Positions 26,636 through 35,362 of a stretch of DNA of 56,307 bases are shown one piece after another. The position numbers and the translations under genes were made by a program. The DNA is taken from NCBI GenBank assembly GCA_018606725.1, contig JAGYID010000003.1, positions 1 to 56,307 of the forward strand. Direction: 5' to 3'. Source of the DNA: Acidobacteriota bacterium (GTDB lineage Bacteria; Acidobacteriota; Polarisedimenticolia; Gp22-AA2). The first letter of the stretch is position 1; every line of letters begins with the position of its first letter. A model generated the notes under the pieces. The model ran no database searches and was not told where the DNA came from. It saw only the letters and a list, made by a program, of their open reading frames with translations.

Positions 26636-28371
26636 GGTCGTTCGGAGCTCTCCGCGCCGGGCTCGATCGCCGGGGCGGTGCCCGGCTCCGATGGCGCATT
26701 GGAGACCAGCAGCATGGCACGGTGCCCGATCTGCTCCCGGTCGAGGACATGCATCGCGGACGCAGCGTGGCGCCGCTCCGACTCGTAATTGCTCTCTTCG
26801 ATCAGCACGAACACGCGCGGCCCCGATGCGAGATACGCCTGCAGCCGGGCCCGATCCGGCAGGACATCGATGAACCGCTCGGTATAGTAGACGTAGGCCG
26901 GGCGGAAATCGGGGAACATCGCCAGCGGCGCGCCCGCGGCGACCTCCCGCACCCGCAGGCTGAACGGGCGCGCCGACTTGTACTGATTGAGCGCCGGCAT
27001 GGCGACGCCCGCGGTCACGAGATAGAGGGTCAAGAGGCCGGCACTGAGCGTCGCGAGGGCGGCGCCTCCGCCCAGTCGCCGGTGCACCAGCCGCGCGGCC
27101 ACCGTCGCGGCCAGGCCGACCGCGGCGAGCGCCACCGCCGCCGGCAGCAGGTCGGGCGAGGCCCGCTCGATCTTCGGCAGCGCCACGGCCGCCCCGATGC
27201 CGATCGCCGCCAGGTTCAGCCACAGGAACAACCCTACCGCCCGACCCGCGACGGACGGCTCCCAATCGAGCAGGGCCACGTCCCACAACCGGCCGACGAG
27301 CAGCGCCAGAAACGGCAGGACCGGCAGCAGGTAGACGGCGCGTTTCTCGACCGACAGCGCGAACACCGCCAGGATCACCACGATCCAGGTGTAGACATAG
27401 GCATTCTGCGGATCCGGGCGGCCGCCACGGCGCGGGAACGTCTGCCGGATCGCCGCCGGCAGCAGCAGGGTCCACGGCAGGAAGATGACCAGCAGATTCA
27501 CGAAGGTGGCCCAGAACGGCTCGCGGTGATGCACGCCGGTGGTGAAGCGTGTCATCAATCGCGTCAGGACATCGTCCAGCGGGTACGGCGAACCGGACGC
27601 GCGCCAGCCCAGCAGCCACAGCGCCGCCGGCGCCAGCGTGATCGGCAGGCCCCAGGTCAACCCCATGCGCCGCACGAACCCCAGGTCGCGCGTGACCGTC
27701 AGGAACGCGCCCGCCGCAAGCAGCGGCAGCAGGATCCCGAGCGGCCCCTTGGTGATGACCGCCAGCCCAATGGCGAGATAGAAGCCGAGCAGCCAGCGCC
27801 GCTCGCCGCCGCGCTCGTCCGATCGCTCGGCGCGGCGGTTCGCCCACTCCGCGCCGGCGCGCTCCGCCCGCTCGGAGCCCGCGCGCCGCCACGCCTCGTG
27901 GAAGCACAGCGCGGCGCACAGCAGCAGCGCCGACCACAGCATGTCGACGTGCGCCCAGCGTGACTCGAAGAAGTACTTCTGGGCCGTCATCAGGACGATG
28001 GCCGCCAGCGTCCCGACCCGGCGACCGAACATGCTGCGACCCAGGGCAAACAGCACCAGCACCCCGGCGAATGCCGCCAGGCTCGACGGCAGGCGCAGGG
28101 CGAAGGTGGTGACGCGGCCGGATGGCAGCGAGAACAGCGCCGCCAGCCAGTGGTACAGCGGCGGCTTCTCGAGGAAGGGGGCGTTATTGTCGGTGAGCGC
28201 TCCCCAATGACCGTTGAGCAGGATCTCGCGCACGACCTCGCCGGTATCCGGCTCGTCGGGGGCCCACAGGTCCCAGCCGGCCATGTTGAAGGAGAACAGC
28301 ACCGCCGCCAGCGGGATCAGCAGCAGCAGGCATCGGCGGTCGGTCTTGAAGAGCGTGGTCTTCAGATTCAT
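26632..28371 (-). CDS. Glycosyltransferase family 39 (ArnT/PMT-like), second copy
   Basis: The 579-aa multi-pass protein starts with a basic N-terminus and helix LLLLIPLAAVLFSFNMA. The catalytic Asp-Glu motif is LWAPDEPDTGEVVREIL. PLYHWLAALFSLPSG, VITKGPLGILLPLLAAG and VEKRAVYLLPVLPFLALLVG follow, as in ArnT-type sugar transferases. A cytoplasmic loop holds an unusual Arg/Glu-rich stretch (near 27790-27890; RAERAGAEWANRRAERSDER). It sits after msbA (34-base gap) and before PAP2 (4-base overlap). This suggests lipid A or lipid-linked glycan decoration coordinated with lipid A export. Confidence 0.88.
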   Translation of the reverse strand: MNLKTTLFKTDRRCLLLLIPLAAVLFSFNMAGWDLWAPDEPDTGEVVREILLNGHWGALTDNNAPFLEKPPLYHWLAALFSLPSGRVTTFALRLPSSLAAFAGVLVLFALGRSMFGRRVGTLAAIVLMTAQKYFFESRWAHVDMLWSALLLCAALCFHEAWRRAGSERAERAGAEWANRRAERSDERGGERRWLLGFYLAIGLAVITKGPLGILLPLLAAGAFLTVTRDLGFVRRMGLTWGLPITLAPAALWLLGWRASGSPYPLDDVLTRLMTRFTTGVHHREPFWATFVNLLVIFLPWTLLLPAAIRQTFPRRGGRPDPQNAYVYTWIVVILAVFALSVEKRAVYLLPVLPFLALLVGRLWDVALLDWEPSVAGRAVGLFLWLNLAAIGIGAAVALPKIERASPDLLPAAVALAAVGLAATVAARLVHRRLGGGAALATLSAGLLTLYLVTAGVAMPALNQYKSARPFSLRVREVAAGAPLAMFPDFRPAYVYYTERFIDVLPDRARLQAYLASGPRVFVLIEESNYESERRHAASAMHVLDREQIGHRAMLLVSNAPSEPGTAPAIEPGAESSERP

Positions 28372-28405
28372 GACTGGCTCCGGGCCGTGGGCGGCGCGCC
28401 GCGCT

Positions 28406-30274
28406 TCAGGAGACCGACGCTTGCGGGGCAGCGCCGGCGCCGTGGAACTGCAGAGCGTGCAGCCGGGCGTACACGCCGTTGCGGGCCACCAGATCGGCGT
28501 GCGTGCCGCGCTCGACGATGCGTCCCTGGTCGAGGACCAGGATCACGTCGGCGCGGCGGACCGTCGACAGCCGGTGGGCGATCACGAACACGGTGCGCCC
28601 CGTCATCAAGTTCTGCAACGCACCCTGGACTTCCGCCTCGGATTCGGAGTCGAGCGACGAGGTCGCCTCGTCGAGGATCAGGATCGGCGAGTCTTTCAGG
28701 ATGGCGCGGGCGATCGACAGGCGTTGTCGCTGACCCAGCGACAGCCGGTGCCCCGCCTCGCCCAGCGGCGTGTCGTACCCCTTCGGCAGCGCCTGGATGA
28801 ATGCCTCGGCGTGCGCCGCCCTGGCTGCCGCCACGACGCGCTCGAACGGCACGTCGCTCCGTCCGTAGGCGATGTTATGGCGCACCGTGTCATCGAACAG
28901 GATCACCTCCTGGGTGACCAGGCCGATCTGCCGTCGCAGCGACGACACCGTCACCGTGCGGATGTCACGGCCGTCGACCAGGAGCGCGCCGGCCGTCGGA
29001 TCGTAGAAGCGCGGCAGCAGGTTCACCAGGGTCGACTTGCCGGCGCCGCTGCTGCCGACCAGGGCCACCACCTGCCCGGCCGGCACGACCAGGTCGAGGC
29101 CGCGCAGGACCGGCGCCTTGCCGTAGGCGAATGACACGCCCTTGAATTCGATCGCCCGGCGGAATGGCGGCAGGTCCTCCGCCCCGGGCATCTCATGGAT
29201 GCGGCGCTCGAGATCGATCACGTCGAAGACGCGGCGTGCCGCCACCATCGCCTGCTGCAGCTCGTTGTAAATCTTCACCAGGTTGCGCATCGAGGCATAG
29301 ATCATGAACAGCGCCGCCACGAAGGTCGCCAGCTCGCCACCCGAGAGCTTGCCGGCATCAATGCGCTGAGCCGCGTAGAGGATCAGGCCGGCCGCGCCGA
29401 TCGAGCCGACGAATTCCATGACCGCCGGCGTCAGCGACACCACCCTCGCCGCGCGCTTCTCGGCGGTCTGCATCTTGTCGAGCGCCTGCCGGAATTTGGC
29501 GGTCTCGAACTCCTCCATCCCGAAACCCTGCACGACGCGGATGCCGGCGATCCCCTCCTTCATGGTCGCGACGATCTCGCCCATGCGTTCCTGGCTGCGG
29601 CGGGTGGCGGCCTTCAGGCGGCGCCCCAGTCGCGCCACCGGATAGATGATCAGCGGCACCAGAATCAGGCAGATTGAGGCGAGGCGCCAGTTCAGGTAGA
29701 ACAGCCACGCCGCCTGGCCGATGACGATGGCGCCCAGCCGGAACACCTCGGCCAGGTCGCCCGCCACCGCCCGCTGGATGCGGCCGACGTCGTTGACGAC
29801 GCGGGCGATCAGGACGCCGGTCGGGTACTCGGAGAAGAACGCCAGCGACTGTCCCTGGATGCGCGCGTACAGGTGCGCGCGCAGGTCGCGCACGACTTGC
29901 AGCCCGGTCCAGCGCGTCAGGTAGGCCGACAGGTAGGTGAAGACGCCCTTGAGAGCGAACAGGACGACGACCAGCGCGGCGATCAGGATGGCGGCGCCGG
30001 TGGACACCCCCTGGAACCTGGCGGTCCAGTCGGCCAGCCACGCCGGCAGGTGCGCGCCTCCGAACAAACGGCGCGTCGCGTCGAAGAGCTGTACCTTGCC
30101 GGCCGTCGCCGCCGGCGAAGCGGCGCCGCGCGCGAAGATGTAGTCGACGATCGGCTGGATCAGCCCGAGCAGGGCGAGGTAGGTGAACGACAGGAGTCCG
30201 GACGAGGCGATTGCCCCCAGCAGCCGCCCGAGGTACGGGCGGACATAGCGCAGCAGCCGGAGCGCGTCCTTCAT
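28406..30274 (-). CDS. msbA: Lipid A export ABC transporter, MsbA-like
   Basis: The 622-aa half-transporter has six membrane helices (about residues 15-320) and a nucleotide-binding domain (about 370-605). It has Walker A GSSGAGKST, Q-loop GLVTQEVILFDDTV, signature LSLGQRQRLSIARA (Leu in place of the second Gly of LSGGQ), Walker B ILILDEATSSLDSES and H-loop AHRLSTVRRADVI. Length and the N-terminal RLLRYVRPYLGRLL fit MsbA, the flippase for lipid A core; other lipid exporters are similar. It lies 4 bases after ndk and before the GT39-PAP2 pair. A lipid A biosynthetic cluster is not in the window, so the substrate rests on homology. Confidence 0.85.
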   Translation of the reverse strand: MKDALRLLRYVRPYLGRLLGAIASSGLLSFTYLALLGLIQPIVDYIFARGAASPAATAGKVQLFDATRRLFGGAHLPAWLADWTARFQGVSTGAAILIAALVVVLFALKGVFTYLSAYLTRWTGLQVVRDLRAHLYARIQGQSLAFFSEYPTGVLIARVVNDVGRIQRAVAGDLAEVFRLGAIVIGQAAWLFYLNWRLASICLILVPLIIYPVARLGRRLKAATRRSQERMGEIVATMKEGIAGIRVVQGFGMEEFETAKFRQALDKMQTAEKRAARVVSLTPAVMEFVGSIGAAGLILYAAQRIDAGKLSGGELATFVAALFMIYASMRNLVKIYNELQQAMVAARRVFDVIDLERRIHEMPGAEDLPPFRRAIEFKGVSFAYGKAPVLRGLDLVVPAGQVVALVGSSGAGKSTLVNLLPRFYDPTAGALLVDGRDIRTVTVSSLRRQIGLVTQEVILFDDTVRHNIAYGRSDVPFERVVAAARAAHAEAFIQALPKGYDTPLGEAGHRLSLGQRQRLSIARAILKDSPILILDEATSSLDSESEAEVQGALQNLMTGRTVFVIAHRLSTVRRADVILVLDQGRIVERGTHADLVARNGVYARLHALQFHGAGAAPQASVS

Positions 30275-30278
30275 CGCC

Positions 30279-30701
30279 TCAGCGTGGCGGGATTTCGAGG
30301 GCGCTGAAGAAGTAGCCGATCTCGAACCGGGCAGTGTCGGGGCCGTCGGAGCCGTGCACGATATTGCGCTCGACCGAGTCCGCGAAATCCCGGCGCAGGG
30401 TGCCGGATTCCGCTTTGGCCGGGTCGGTCGCGCCCATCAGCTGGCGGACCTTCCCGATGGCTCCCTCTCCCTCGATCACCATCGGCACGATCGGCCCCGA
30501 GGTCATGAACGCGACGAGCGAGCCGAAGAACGGCCGCTCGCGGTGGACGGCGTAGAAGCCGGCCGCGCCCCTCTCGTCCAGGCGGGTCATCTTCAGGGCC
30601 ACGACCCGCAGCCCCGCCTTTTCGAACCGGCGGATCACCTCCCCGACCAGGTTCTTCTCCACACCATCCGGCTTCACGATCGACAGCGTCCGCTCGCTCA
30701 T
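30279..30701 (-). CDS. ndk: Nucleoside diphosphate kinase
   Basis: The 140-aa enzyme has the family start [20 protein letters not shown], the substrate loop [18 protein letters not shown] and the phospho-histidine motif NIVHGSD. It ends [11 protein letters not shown]. It equilibrates nucleoside triphosphates by a ping-pong mechanism. It lies 35 bases after sucD. The sucC-sucD-ndk order is metabolically sensible because Ndk can convert GTP made by succinyl-CoA synthetase. The spacer contains a second reading with no family match. Nothing unusual. Confidence 0.97.
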   Translation of the reverse strand: MSERTLSIVKPDGVEKNLVGEVIRRFEKAGLRVVALKMTRLDERGAAGFYAVHRERPFFGSLVAFMTSGPIVPMVIEGEGAIGKVRQLMGATDPAKAESGTLRRDFADSVERNIVHGSDGPDTARFEIGYFFSALEIPPR

Positions 30702-30736
30702 CTCCTCCCTCGCTCACTCCCGCGTCGGTCCGGCGC

Positions 30737-31639
30737 TCAGCGCCCGCCCGCCAGGATCGTCTCCACGGCCCCGCCGATTTCGTCCGGCGTCTTCAGCACC
30801 TGCACGCCGGCCTCCCTGAGCGCCGCCATCTTCTCCGCCGCCGTGCCGTGCCCGCCGGCGATGATCGCGCCGGCGTGCCCCATGCGCTTGCCGGGCGGAG
30901 CCGTCTGCCCGGCGATGAAGGCGACCATCGGCTTGCCCAGCTCCCGGGCGGCGTAACGCGCCGCCTCCTCCTCCGCCGTGCCGCCGATCTCTCCGATCAT
31001 GACGATCGCCCTGGTGTCGGGGTCGTCCTTGAACAGCCGCAGGGCATCGACGAACGACGTGCCGATGATCGGGTCGCCGCCGATCCCGATGCAGGTGCTC
31101 TGCCCGATGTTGCGGCGGCTCAGCTGCGCCACCGCCTCGTAGGTCAGCGTGCCGCTGCGCGAGATGACGCCGACGGGGCCCGGCTTGTGGATGTAGCCGG
31201 GCATGATGCCGATCTTGCACTTGCCGGGCGAGATGATTCCGGGGCAGTTCGGGCCGATCAGCCGCGTCGCGCCGGCGCCCGCGGCGTCACCGCGCCCGTC
31301 ACCCAGGGAGGCCTTCACCTTGATCATGTCGGCGGCCGGGATCCCCTCGGTGATGCAGACGATGACCTTGATGCCGGCGTCGTGCGCCTCGAGGATGGCG
31401 TCGGCCGCGCCGGCCGGCGGCACGAAGATCAGCGACACGTTGGCGCGCTGGGCCCGGACCGCCTCGCGGACGGTGTTGTACACCGGCGTGCCCTCGTGCT
31501 CCTGGCCGCCCCGCCCGGGGGTGACCCCGGCGACGATGGCCGTGCCGTACTCGCGGCACTGCCTGGCGTGGAACGACCCCTCCTTGCCGGTCAGCCCCTG
31601 CACCACAACCCGCGAGTTCTTGTCGACCAGGATGCTCAT
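30737..31639 (-). CDS. sucD: Succinate-CoA ligase alpha subunit
   Basis: The 300-aa subunit has the CoA-binding Rossmann fold ([22 protein letters not shown]), [34 protein letters not shown] and [18 protein letters not shown]. The phosphohistidine motif is [12 protein letters not shown]. With SucC it makes succinate and ATP/GTP from succinyl-CoA in the TCA cycle. There is an insertion ([19 protein letters not shown]) before the NCPG motif that is longer than in E. coli. It follows sucC by 40 bases. Confidence 0.97.
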   Translation of the reverse strand: MSILVDKNSRVVVQGLTGKEGSFHARQCREYGTAIVAGVTPGRGGQEHEGTPVYNTVREAVRAQRANVSLIFVPPAGAADAILEAHDAGIKVIVCITEGIPAADMIKVKASLGDGRGDAAGAGATRLIGPNCPGIISPGKCKIGIMPGYIHKPGPVGVISRSGTLTYEAVAQLSRRNIGQSTCIGIGGDPIIGTSFVDALRLFKDDPDTRAIVMIGEIGGTAEEEAARYAARELGKPMVAFIAGQTAPPGKRMGHAGAIIAGGHGTAAEKMAALREAGVQVLKTPDEIGGAVETILAGGR

Positions 31640-31679
31640 GCGCCGGCTTCTCCCCTGTCGGCCCGGCGGCGCGCCGGGC

Positions 31680-32846
31680 TCATCGCACCCCCGCCGCCAG
31701 CGCCACGACCTTCTTCGCCGCGTCGAGCATGCCGTCGGCGAGAGTGATGTTCAACCCCGCCCCGGTCAGGATCTTTCGGCCCTCCTCGACGTTGGTCCCC
31801 TCGAGGCGGGCCACGATCGGGAACTTCACCCCGACCTTGCGGGACGCTTCGACCACCCCGCGGGCCAGCACGTCGACCCGCAGGATGCCGCCGAAGATGT
31901 TGAGCAGGACCGCTTTCACGCTCGGATCGGCTTGAAGAATACTGAACGCCGCCGCCACCTGTTCGGCCGAGGCGCCGCCGCCGACATCCAGGAAGTTCGC
32001 CGGCGCGCCGCCGACGTGCTTGATGATGTCCATGGTCGCCATCGCCAGCCCGGCGCCGTTCACCATGCAGCCGACCGTCCCGTCGAGCTTGATGTAGTTG
32101 AGCGCGTGCGCCGAGGCCTCGACCTCGAGCGGGTCCTCCTCGTCGGTGTCGCGCATGTCGCGGATCTCGGGGTGACGGAACAGGGCGTTGTCGTCGAAGT
32201 TCATCTTGGCGTCGAGGGCGAGCACCCTGCCGTCCGTCGTCACGATCAGCGGATTGATCTCGGCGAGCGATGCGTCGGTCTCCTCGTACGCCCGCACCAG
32301 CGCCGTCATCAGCTTCGCGGCGCGCCCGATCTCGTCGCCTTTCATGCCCAGGGCGAAGGCCAGCCGGCGCGCCTGGAACGGCCGGAAGCCGAGCAGCGGA
32401 TCGATCGGCTCCATCAGGATCGCCGCCGGGTCGCGCTTCGCGACCTCTTCGATCTCGACGCCGCCCTGCGCCGAGGCCATGACGACCGGCGTGCCGCGCT
32501 GGCGGTCGAGCGTGATCCCCAGATAGATCTCGCGGGCGATCGGCAGCGTCTCTTCGATCAGCAGGCGCCGCACCTTCTTCCCCTGCGCCCCCGTCTGCGG
32601 GGTGACCAGCGTCATGCCGATCATGCCGCGCGCCAGCCGTTCCGCCTCCTCGACGCCGGCGGCGACCTTGATGCCGCCCCCCTTGCCGCGCCCGCCGGCG
32701 TGGATTTGCGCCTTGACGACGCACCGCCCGCCGAGTCGGGCGGCGATGGCGGCGGCGTCCTTGGCGCTGAAGGCGACTTCGCCGCGCGGGACTTCGACAC
32801 CGAAGCGCGACAGGATCTGCTTGCCCTGATACTCGTGGATTTTCAT
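31680..32846 (-). CDS. sucC: Succinate-CoA ligase beta subunit
   Basis: From ATG 32846 the product is 388 aa, the length of the E. coli subunit, beginning [17 protein letters not shown]. It has the ATP-grasp domain with [18 protein letters not shown] and the C-terminal ligase domain with [19 protein letters not shown] and [16 protein letters not shown]. It binds the nucleotide and pairs with SucD. The start is separated by 8 bases from a -10 box, so the leader is nearly absent. It heads the sucC-sucD-ndk-msbA-GT39-PAP2 unit. An upstream start at 32864 would fall in the promoter. Confidence 0.97.
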   Translation of the reverse strand: MKIHEYQGKQILSRFGVEVPRGEVAFSAKDAAAIAARLGGRCVVKAQIHAGGRGKGGGIKVAAGVEEAERLARGMIGMTLVTPQTGAQGKKVRRLLIEETLPIAREIYLGITLDRQRGTPVVMASAQGGVEIEEVAKRDPAAILMEPIDPLLGFRPFQARRLAFALGMKGDEIGRAAKLMTALVRAYEETDASLAEINPLIVTTDGRVLALDAKMNFDDNALFRHPEIRDMRDTDEEDPLEVEASAHALNYIKLDGTVGCMVNGAGLAMATMDIIKHVGGAPANFLDVGGGASAEQVAAAFSILQADPSVKAVLLNIFGGILRVDVLARGVVEASRKVGVKFPIVARLEGTNVEEGRKILTGAGLNITLADGMLDAAKKVVALAAGVR

Positions 32847-32854
32847 GGGCGCCC

Positions 32855-32883
32855 TTTTTATCATCCCGGCCGGATCGTGTCAA
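32855..32883 (-). promoter_or_regulatory. sucC promoter TTGACA-17-TAAAAA
   Basis: On the minus strand TTGACA (32883-32878), a 17-base spacer and TAAAAA (32860-32855) precede sucC ATG 32846 by 8 bases. Its -35 faces that of the dacB promoter across 9 bases. Confidence 0.65.
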
Positions 32884-32892
32884 ACCGTTGTT

Positions 32893-32921
32893 TTGACAGC
32901 CTTTCGGGGCTCTGCTACGAT
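32893..32921 (+). promoter_or_regulatory. dacB promoter TTGACA-17-TACGAT with extended -10
   Basis: TTGACA (32893-32898), a 17-base spacer and TGCTACGAT (32914-32921 for the hexamer region) form a near-consensus promoter. The leader to dacB ATG 32984 is about 55 bases. Confidence 0.75.
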
Positions 32922-32983
32922 GCGGCGCCGTCGAGCCGGGGGAATCGCGACCCGGTGAACGCCCGGCCGGAGCGCCAGCCGAG

Positions 32984-34561
32984 ATGCACCGCCCGAATCG
33001 CCACCTGCTCCTGGTCGTCTCCGTGTGTGCCTGTCTCCAGGCCGTCGCCACCCGCTCCGTGGCGGCGCCGCAGCCGGCGCCGCAGCCGACCTCGTCACCC
33101 GAGGCCCCGTCAGCGCCGCCAGCGGCCTCGTCACCGGTGCCGGAGGGAAGCACCACGGGTCTGCCGCTGGCGGCGCGCCTCGCCGCCCATCTGCGGGCGC
33201 CAGCGTTCAGCCCCGAAGAGACCGGTCTCATCATCCTGTCGCTGCCCGAGGGGTCGACCGTCCTCGCCCGCAATCCCGATCGGCCTTTGCGACCGGCCTC
33301 GACGATGAAGATCCTCACCAGCGCCGCGGCGCTGTCGCTCCTGAAGCCGGAGTTCGTTTACAACACCCGCATCCTTGCCGAGTCGCCGATCGACGCCGAT
33401 GGCGCGGTCGCGGGGAACCTCTACATCCAGGGGTCCGGCGCGCCGGATCTCGTCGGCGAGGCCTGGTGGCTGATGACCCGGCGCCTGGCCGCCCTCGGGC
33501 TGCGGCGCGTCGACGGCGACCTCGTCGGCGACGAGTCCTACTTCGACGCCGTCCGCCGTCCGGCCGGCTGGCCGGAGCCGGCCGCCGACTCCTGGTACAA
33601 CGCGCCGGTCGGCGCGTTGTCGTGCAACTTCAACGTGGTGACCGTGCGGATCGATCCGTCGCCGCTCGTCGGCGCCCGCCCCGACATCACGCTCGAGCCG
33701 GTCTCGTCCTTCTTCCAGGTGATGAACCGCGCCATGACGACGACGGGCGCCGCTTCGGTTTCGGTGGCGCGCTCGTTCGAGGGTGGACAGAACTCGCTGG
33801 TGATCGCCGGCACCATCCGCAAGGGCGGCGGTCCGATTTTTTTCAATCGATCCGTCGAGGAGCCGGCCCTCTATGCCCTGCACGCCTTCAAGGAGATCGC
33901 CGCGGAGCACGGCATCGAGATCAGGGGCTCGCTGGTGACCGGCGTCACCCCGGAGAAGGCGCGCGAGCTGTTGCGCCACGAGTCGAGGCCGCTCGGTCCG
34001 CTCCTGCGCGACATGAACAAGAACAGCAACAACTACATGGCCGAGTCGATCCTCAAGACTCTGGGCGCCGAGTTCGAGGGCACCCCGGGCACGACCGCCT
34101 CGGGCATCCAGGTGCTGCGGACCTATCTGTCGGGACTCGGCCTCGATCCCGGCAGCGCCGTTTTCGCCGACGGCTCCGGCCTGTCGGACCAGGACCGCGT
34201 CCCGGCCCGTCTTCTGGCCGAGGCGCTCTGGAAGGCGCGCGCCGACTTCGAGATCGGTCCCGAGCTGGAGACGTCGCTGCCGATCGGCGGGGCCGACGGG
34301 ACCCTCGACGAGCGCTTCGGCGGCGAGGAGGCCCGCCGCCGCGTACGCGCCAAGACCGGCCGCATCGCCGGCGCCTTGTCGCTCGCCGGCTACGCCGCCA
34401 ACCGCGATGGCCACGTCTTCGCGTTCGCCTTTCTCGCCAACCGCCCCCGCGGCACCATCGACCAGGTCCACCGGGCCATGGATCGTGTCGTCGACGAGCT
34501 GGTCACCAGCACGGACGCCGATCTGCCGGGGGCGCGGTCGACGGCCGGCGCGCCACGCTGA
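32984..34561 (+). CDS. dacB: D-alanyl-D-alanine carboxypeptidase/endopeptidase, PBP4 type (S13)
   Basis: The 525-aa secreted protein has a signal peptide (about residues 1-27) followed by a Pro/Ala-rich linker. The S13 motifs are S106-T-M-K109 (PASTMKIL), SNN in NKNSNNYMAESILKTLG and KTG in AKTGRIAGALSLAGYA. It trims D-Ala from pentapeptides or cleaves cross-links of peptidoglycan in the periplasm. Domain II/III-like insertions are present between SxxK and SxN (residues about 150-330), as usual for PBP4. It is divergent from sucC and followed by the oxidase genes after a 96-base gap. Confidence 0.93.
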   Translation: MHRPNRHLLLVVSVCACLQAVATRSVAAPQPAPQPTSSPEAPSAPPAASSPVPEGSTTGLPLAARLAAHLRAPAFSPEETGLIILSLPEGSTVLARNPDRPLRPASTMKILTSAAALSLLKPEFVYNTRILAESPIDADGAVAGNLYIQGSGAPDLVGEAWWLMTRRLAALGLRRVDGDLVGDESYFDAVRRPAGWPEPAADSWYNAPVGALSCNFNVVTVRIDPSPLVGARPDITLEPVSSFFQVMNRAMTTTGAASVSVARSFEGGQNSLVIAGTIRKGGGPIFFNRSVEEPALYALHAFKEIAAEHGIEIRGSLVTGVTPEKARELLRHESRPLGPLLRDMNKNSNNYMAESILKTLGAEFEGTPGTTASGIQVLRTYLSGLGLDPGSAVFADGSGLSDQDRVPARLLAEALWKARADFEIGPELETSLPIGGADGTLDERFGGEEARRRVRAKTGRIAGALSLAGYAANRDGHVFAFAFLANRPRGTIDQVHRAMDRVVDELVTSTDADLPGARSTAGAPR

Positions 34562-34657
34562 CGGAGAACGGCCGATCACCTTGCACCATCGCTCTGGCGT
34601 CCGGTCTCAAGTTTCGCTAGGATGCCCCCGCCCGGATCGTCCTCGGAGGGGATCACG

Positions 34658-34834
34658 ATGACCGAGCCGCGCCACCCATCCGCAGCCCATCAATCGAACC
34701 GGTTCGAACCCGACGACCTCGGCCACCCGCGCGGCACCCTGGCGATCGTCATCGTCTTCGGTCTACTGTTCCTTCTCGGATGGATCGGCATGTACGTGTT
34801 CGGCTTCCTGGCGCGGGGTGCGCCGCACTCGTGA
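34658..34834 (+). CDS. Small single-helix subunit of ba3-type cytochrome oxidase (subunit IIa-like)
   Basis: The 58-aa product starts at ATG 34658 after GGAGGGG. It has a short polar N-terminus and one transmembrane helix: HPRGTLAIVIVFGLL followed by FLLGWIGMYVFGF. This size, the P-x-GT start of the helix and its place immediately before subunits II and I match the ba3 oxidase subunit IIa (CbaD) family. It would sit in the inner membrane as a third subunit. Upstream in-frame codons to 34622 include ATG, but the ribosome site supports 34658. A TAGGAT box at 34618-34623 may be its -10. Confidence 0.65.
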   Translation: MTEPRHPSAAHQSNRFEPDDLGHPRGTLAIVIVFGLLFLLGWIGMYVFGFLARGAPHS

Positions 34835-34882
34835 GCGCGGGGACGCTCTGGCGCAAAAGCCAGCCGAGGAGGGCCTGAGGCG

Positions 34883-35362
34883 ATGCACGTCGAGTTGTAT
34901 GAGCGGATCTGGATGTGGGCGGCCGCCGGGGTGATCGCGGTCTTCCTGGGGACCATCGTCCTGACGGCGGGGCTCCATGCGATTCAGCCGCCGAGCCACA
35001 TCGAGACGATCGACCCGGCAACGCTGTCGCAGGATCCGGAGTTCGGCGACCCGAAGGTGACGGCGCGGCCCGACGGCGGCGTCGTGGTGTCGGTACGGGC
35101 CGAGATGTTCTCGTTCACCCCCGACCCGATCGAGGTGCCCGCGAACCGGCCGGTCACCTTCCGCCTGACCAGCGCCGACGTGATCCACGGGTTCGAGATC
35201 GTCGGAACGAACGCCAACGCCATGGCGATCCCCGGCTACGTCAGCCAGTTCACCGTGTCGTTCGCGAACCCGGGCGAATACCTGATCGCCTGCAACGAGT
35301 ACTGCGGCCTGATGCACCACAACATGGTCGGCAAGCTGATCGTCAAGGAGGAAGCGCCGTGA
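34883..35362 (+). CDS. Cytochrome c oxidase subunit II, ba3 type (CuA)
   Basis: The 159-aa protein has a short N-terminus, one transmembrane helix (about residues 13-33) and a CuA cupredoxin domain. Copper ligands are visible: His in VIHGFEI, and C-N-E-Y-C-G-L-M-H-H-N-M, giving Cys, Glu, Cys, His and Met at the right spacing. A single N-terminal helix and this length are typical of B-family (ba3) oxidases, whereas A-family subunit II has two helices. It accepts electrons from a cytochrome c and passes them to subunit I. The AAGGAGGAA at its end is the ribosome site for subunit I, whose GTG overlaps its TGA. Confidence 0.93.
   Translation: MHVELYERIWMWAAAGVIAVFLGTIVLTAGLHAIQPPSHIETIDPATLSQDPEFGDPKVTARPDGGVVVSVRAEMFSFTPDPIEVPANRPVTFRLTSADVIHGFEIVGTNANAMAIPGYVSQFTVSFANPGEYLIACNEYCGLMHHNMVGKLIVKEEAP

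Noticed and set aside
25673-27937. A 754-aa fusion of upstream sequence with the PAP2 protein
   Set aside because: The extra N-terminal 430 residues are an out-of-frame reading of the second GT39 gene; ATG 26635 overlapping its stop is the natural start.
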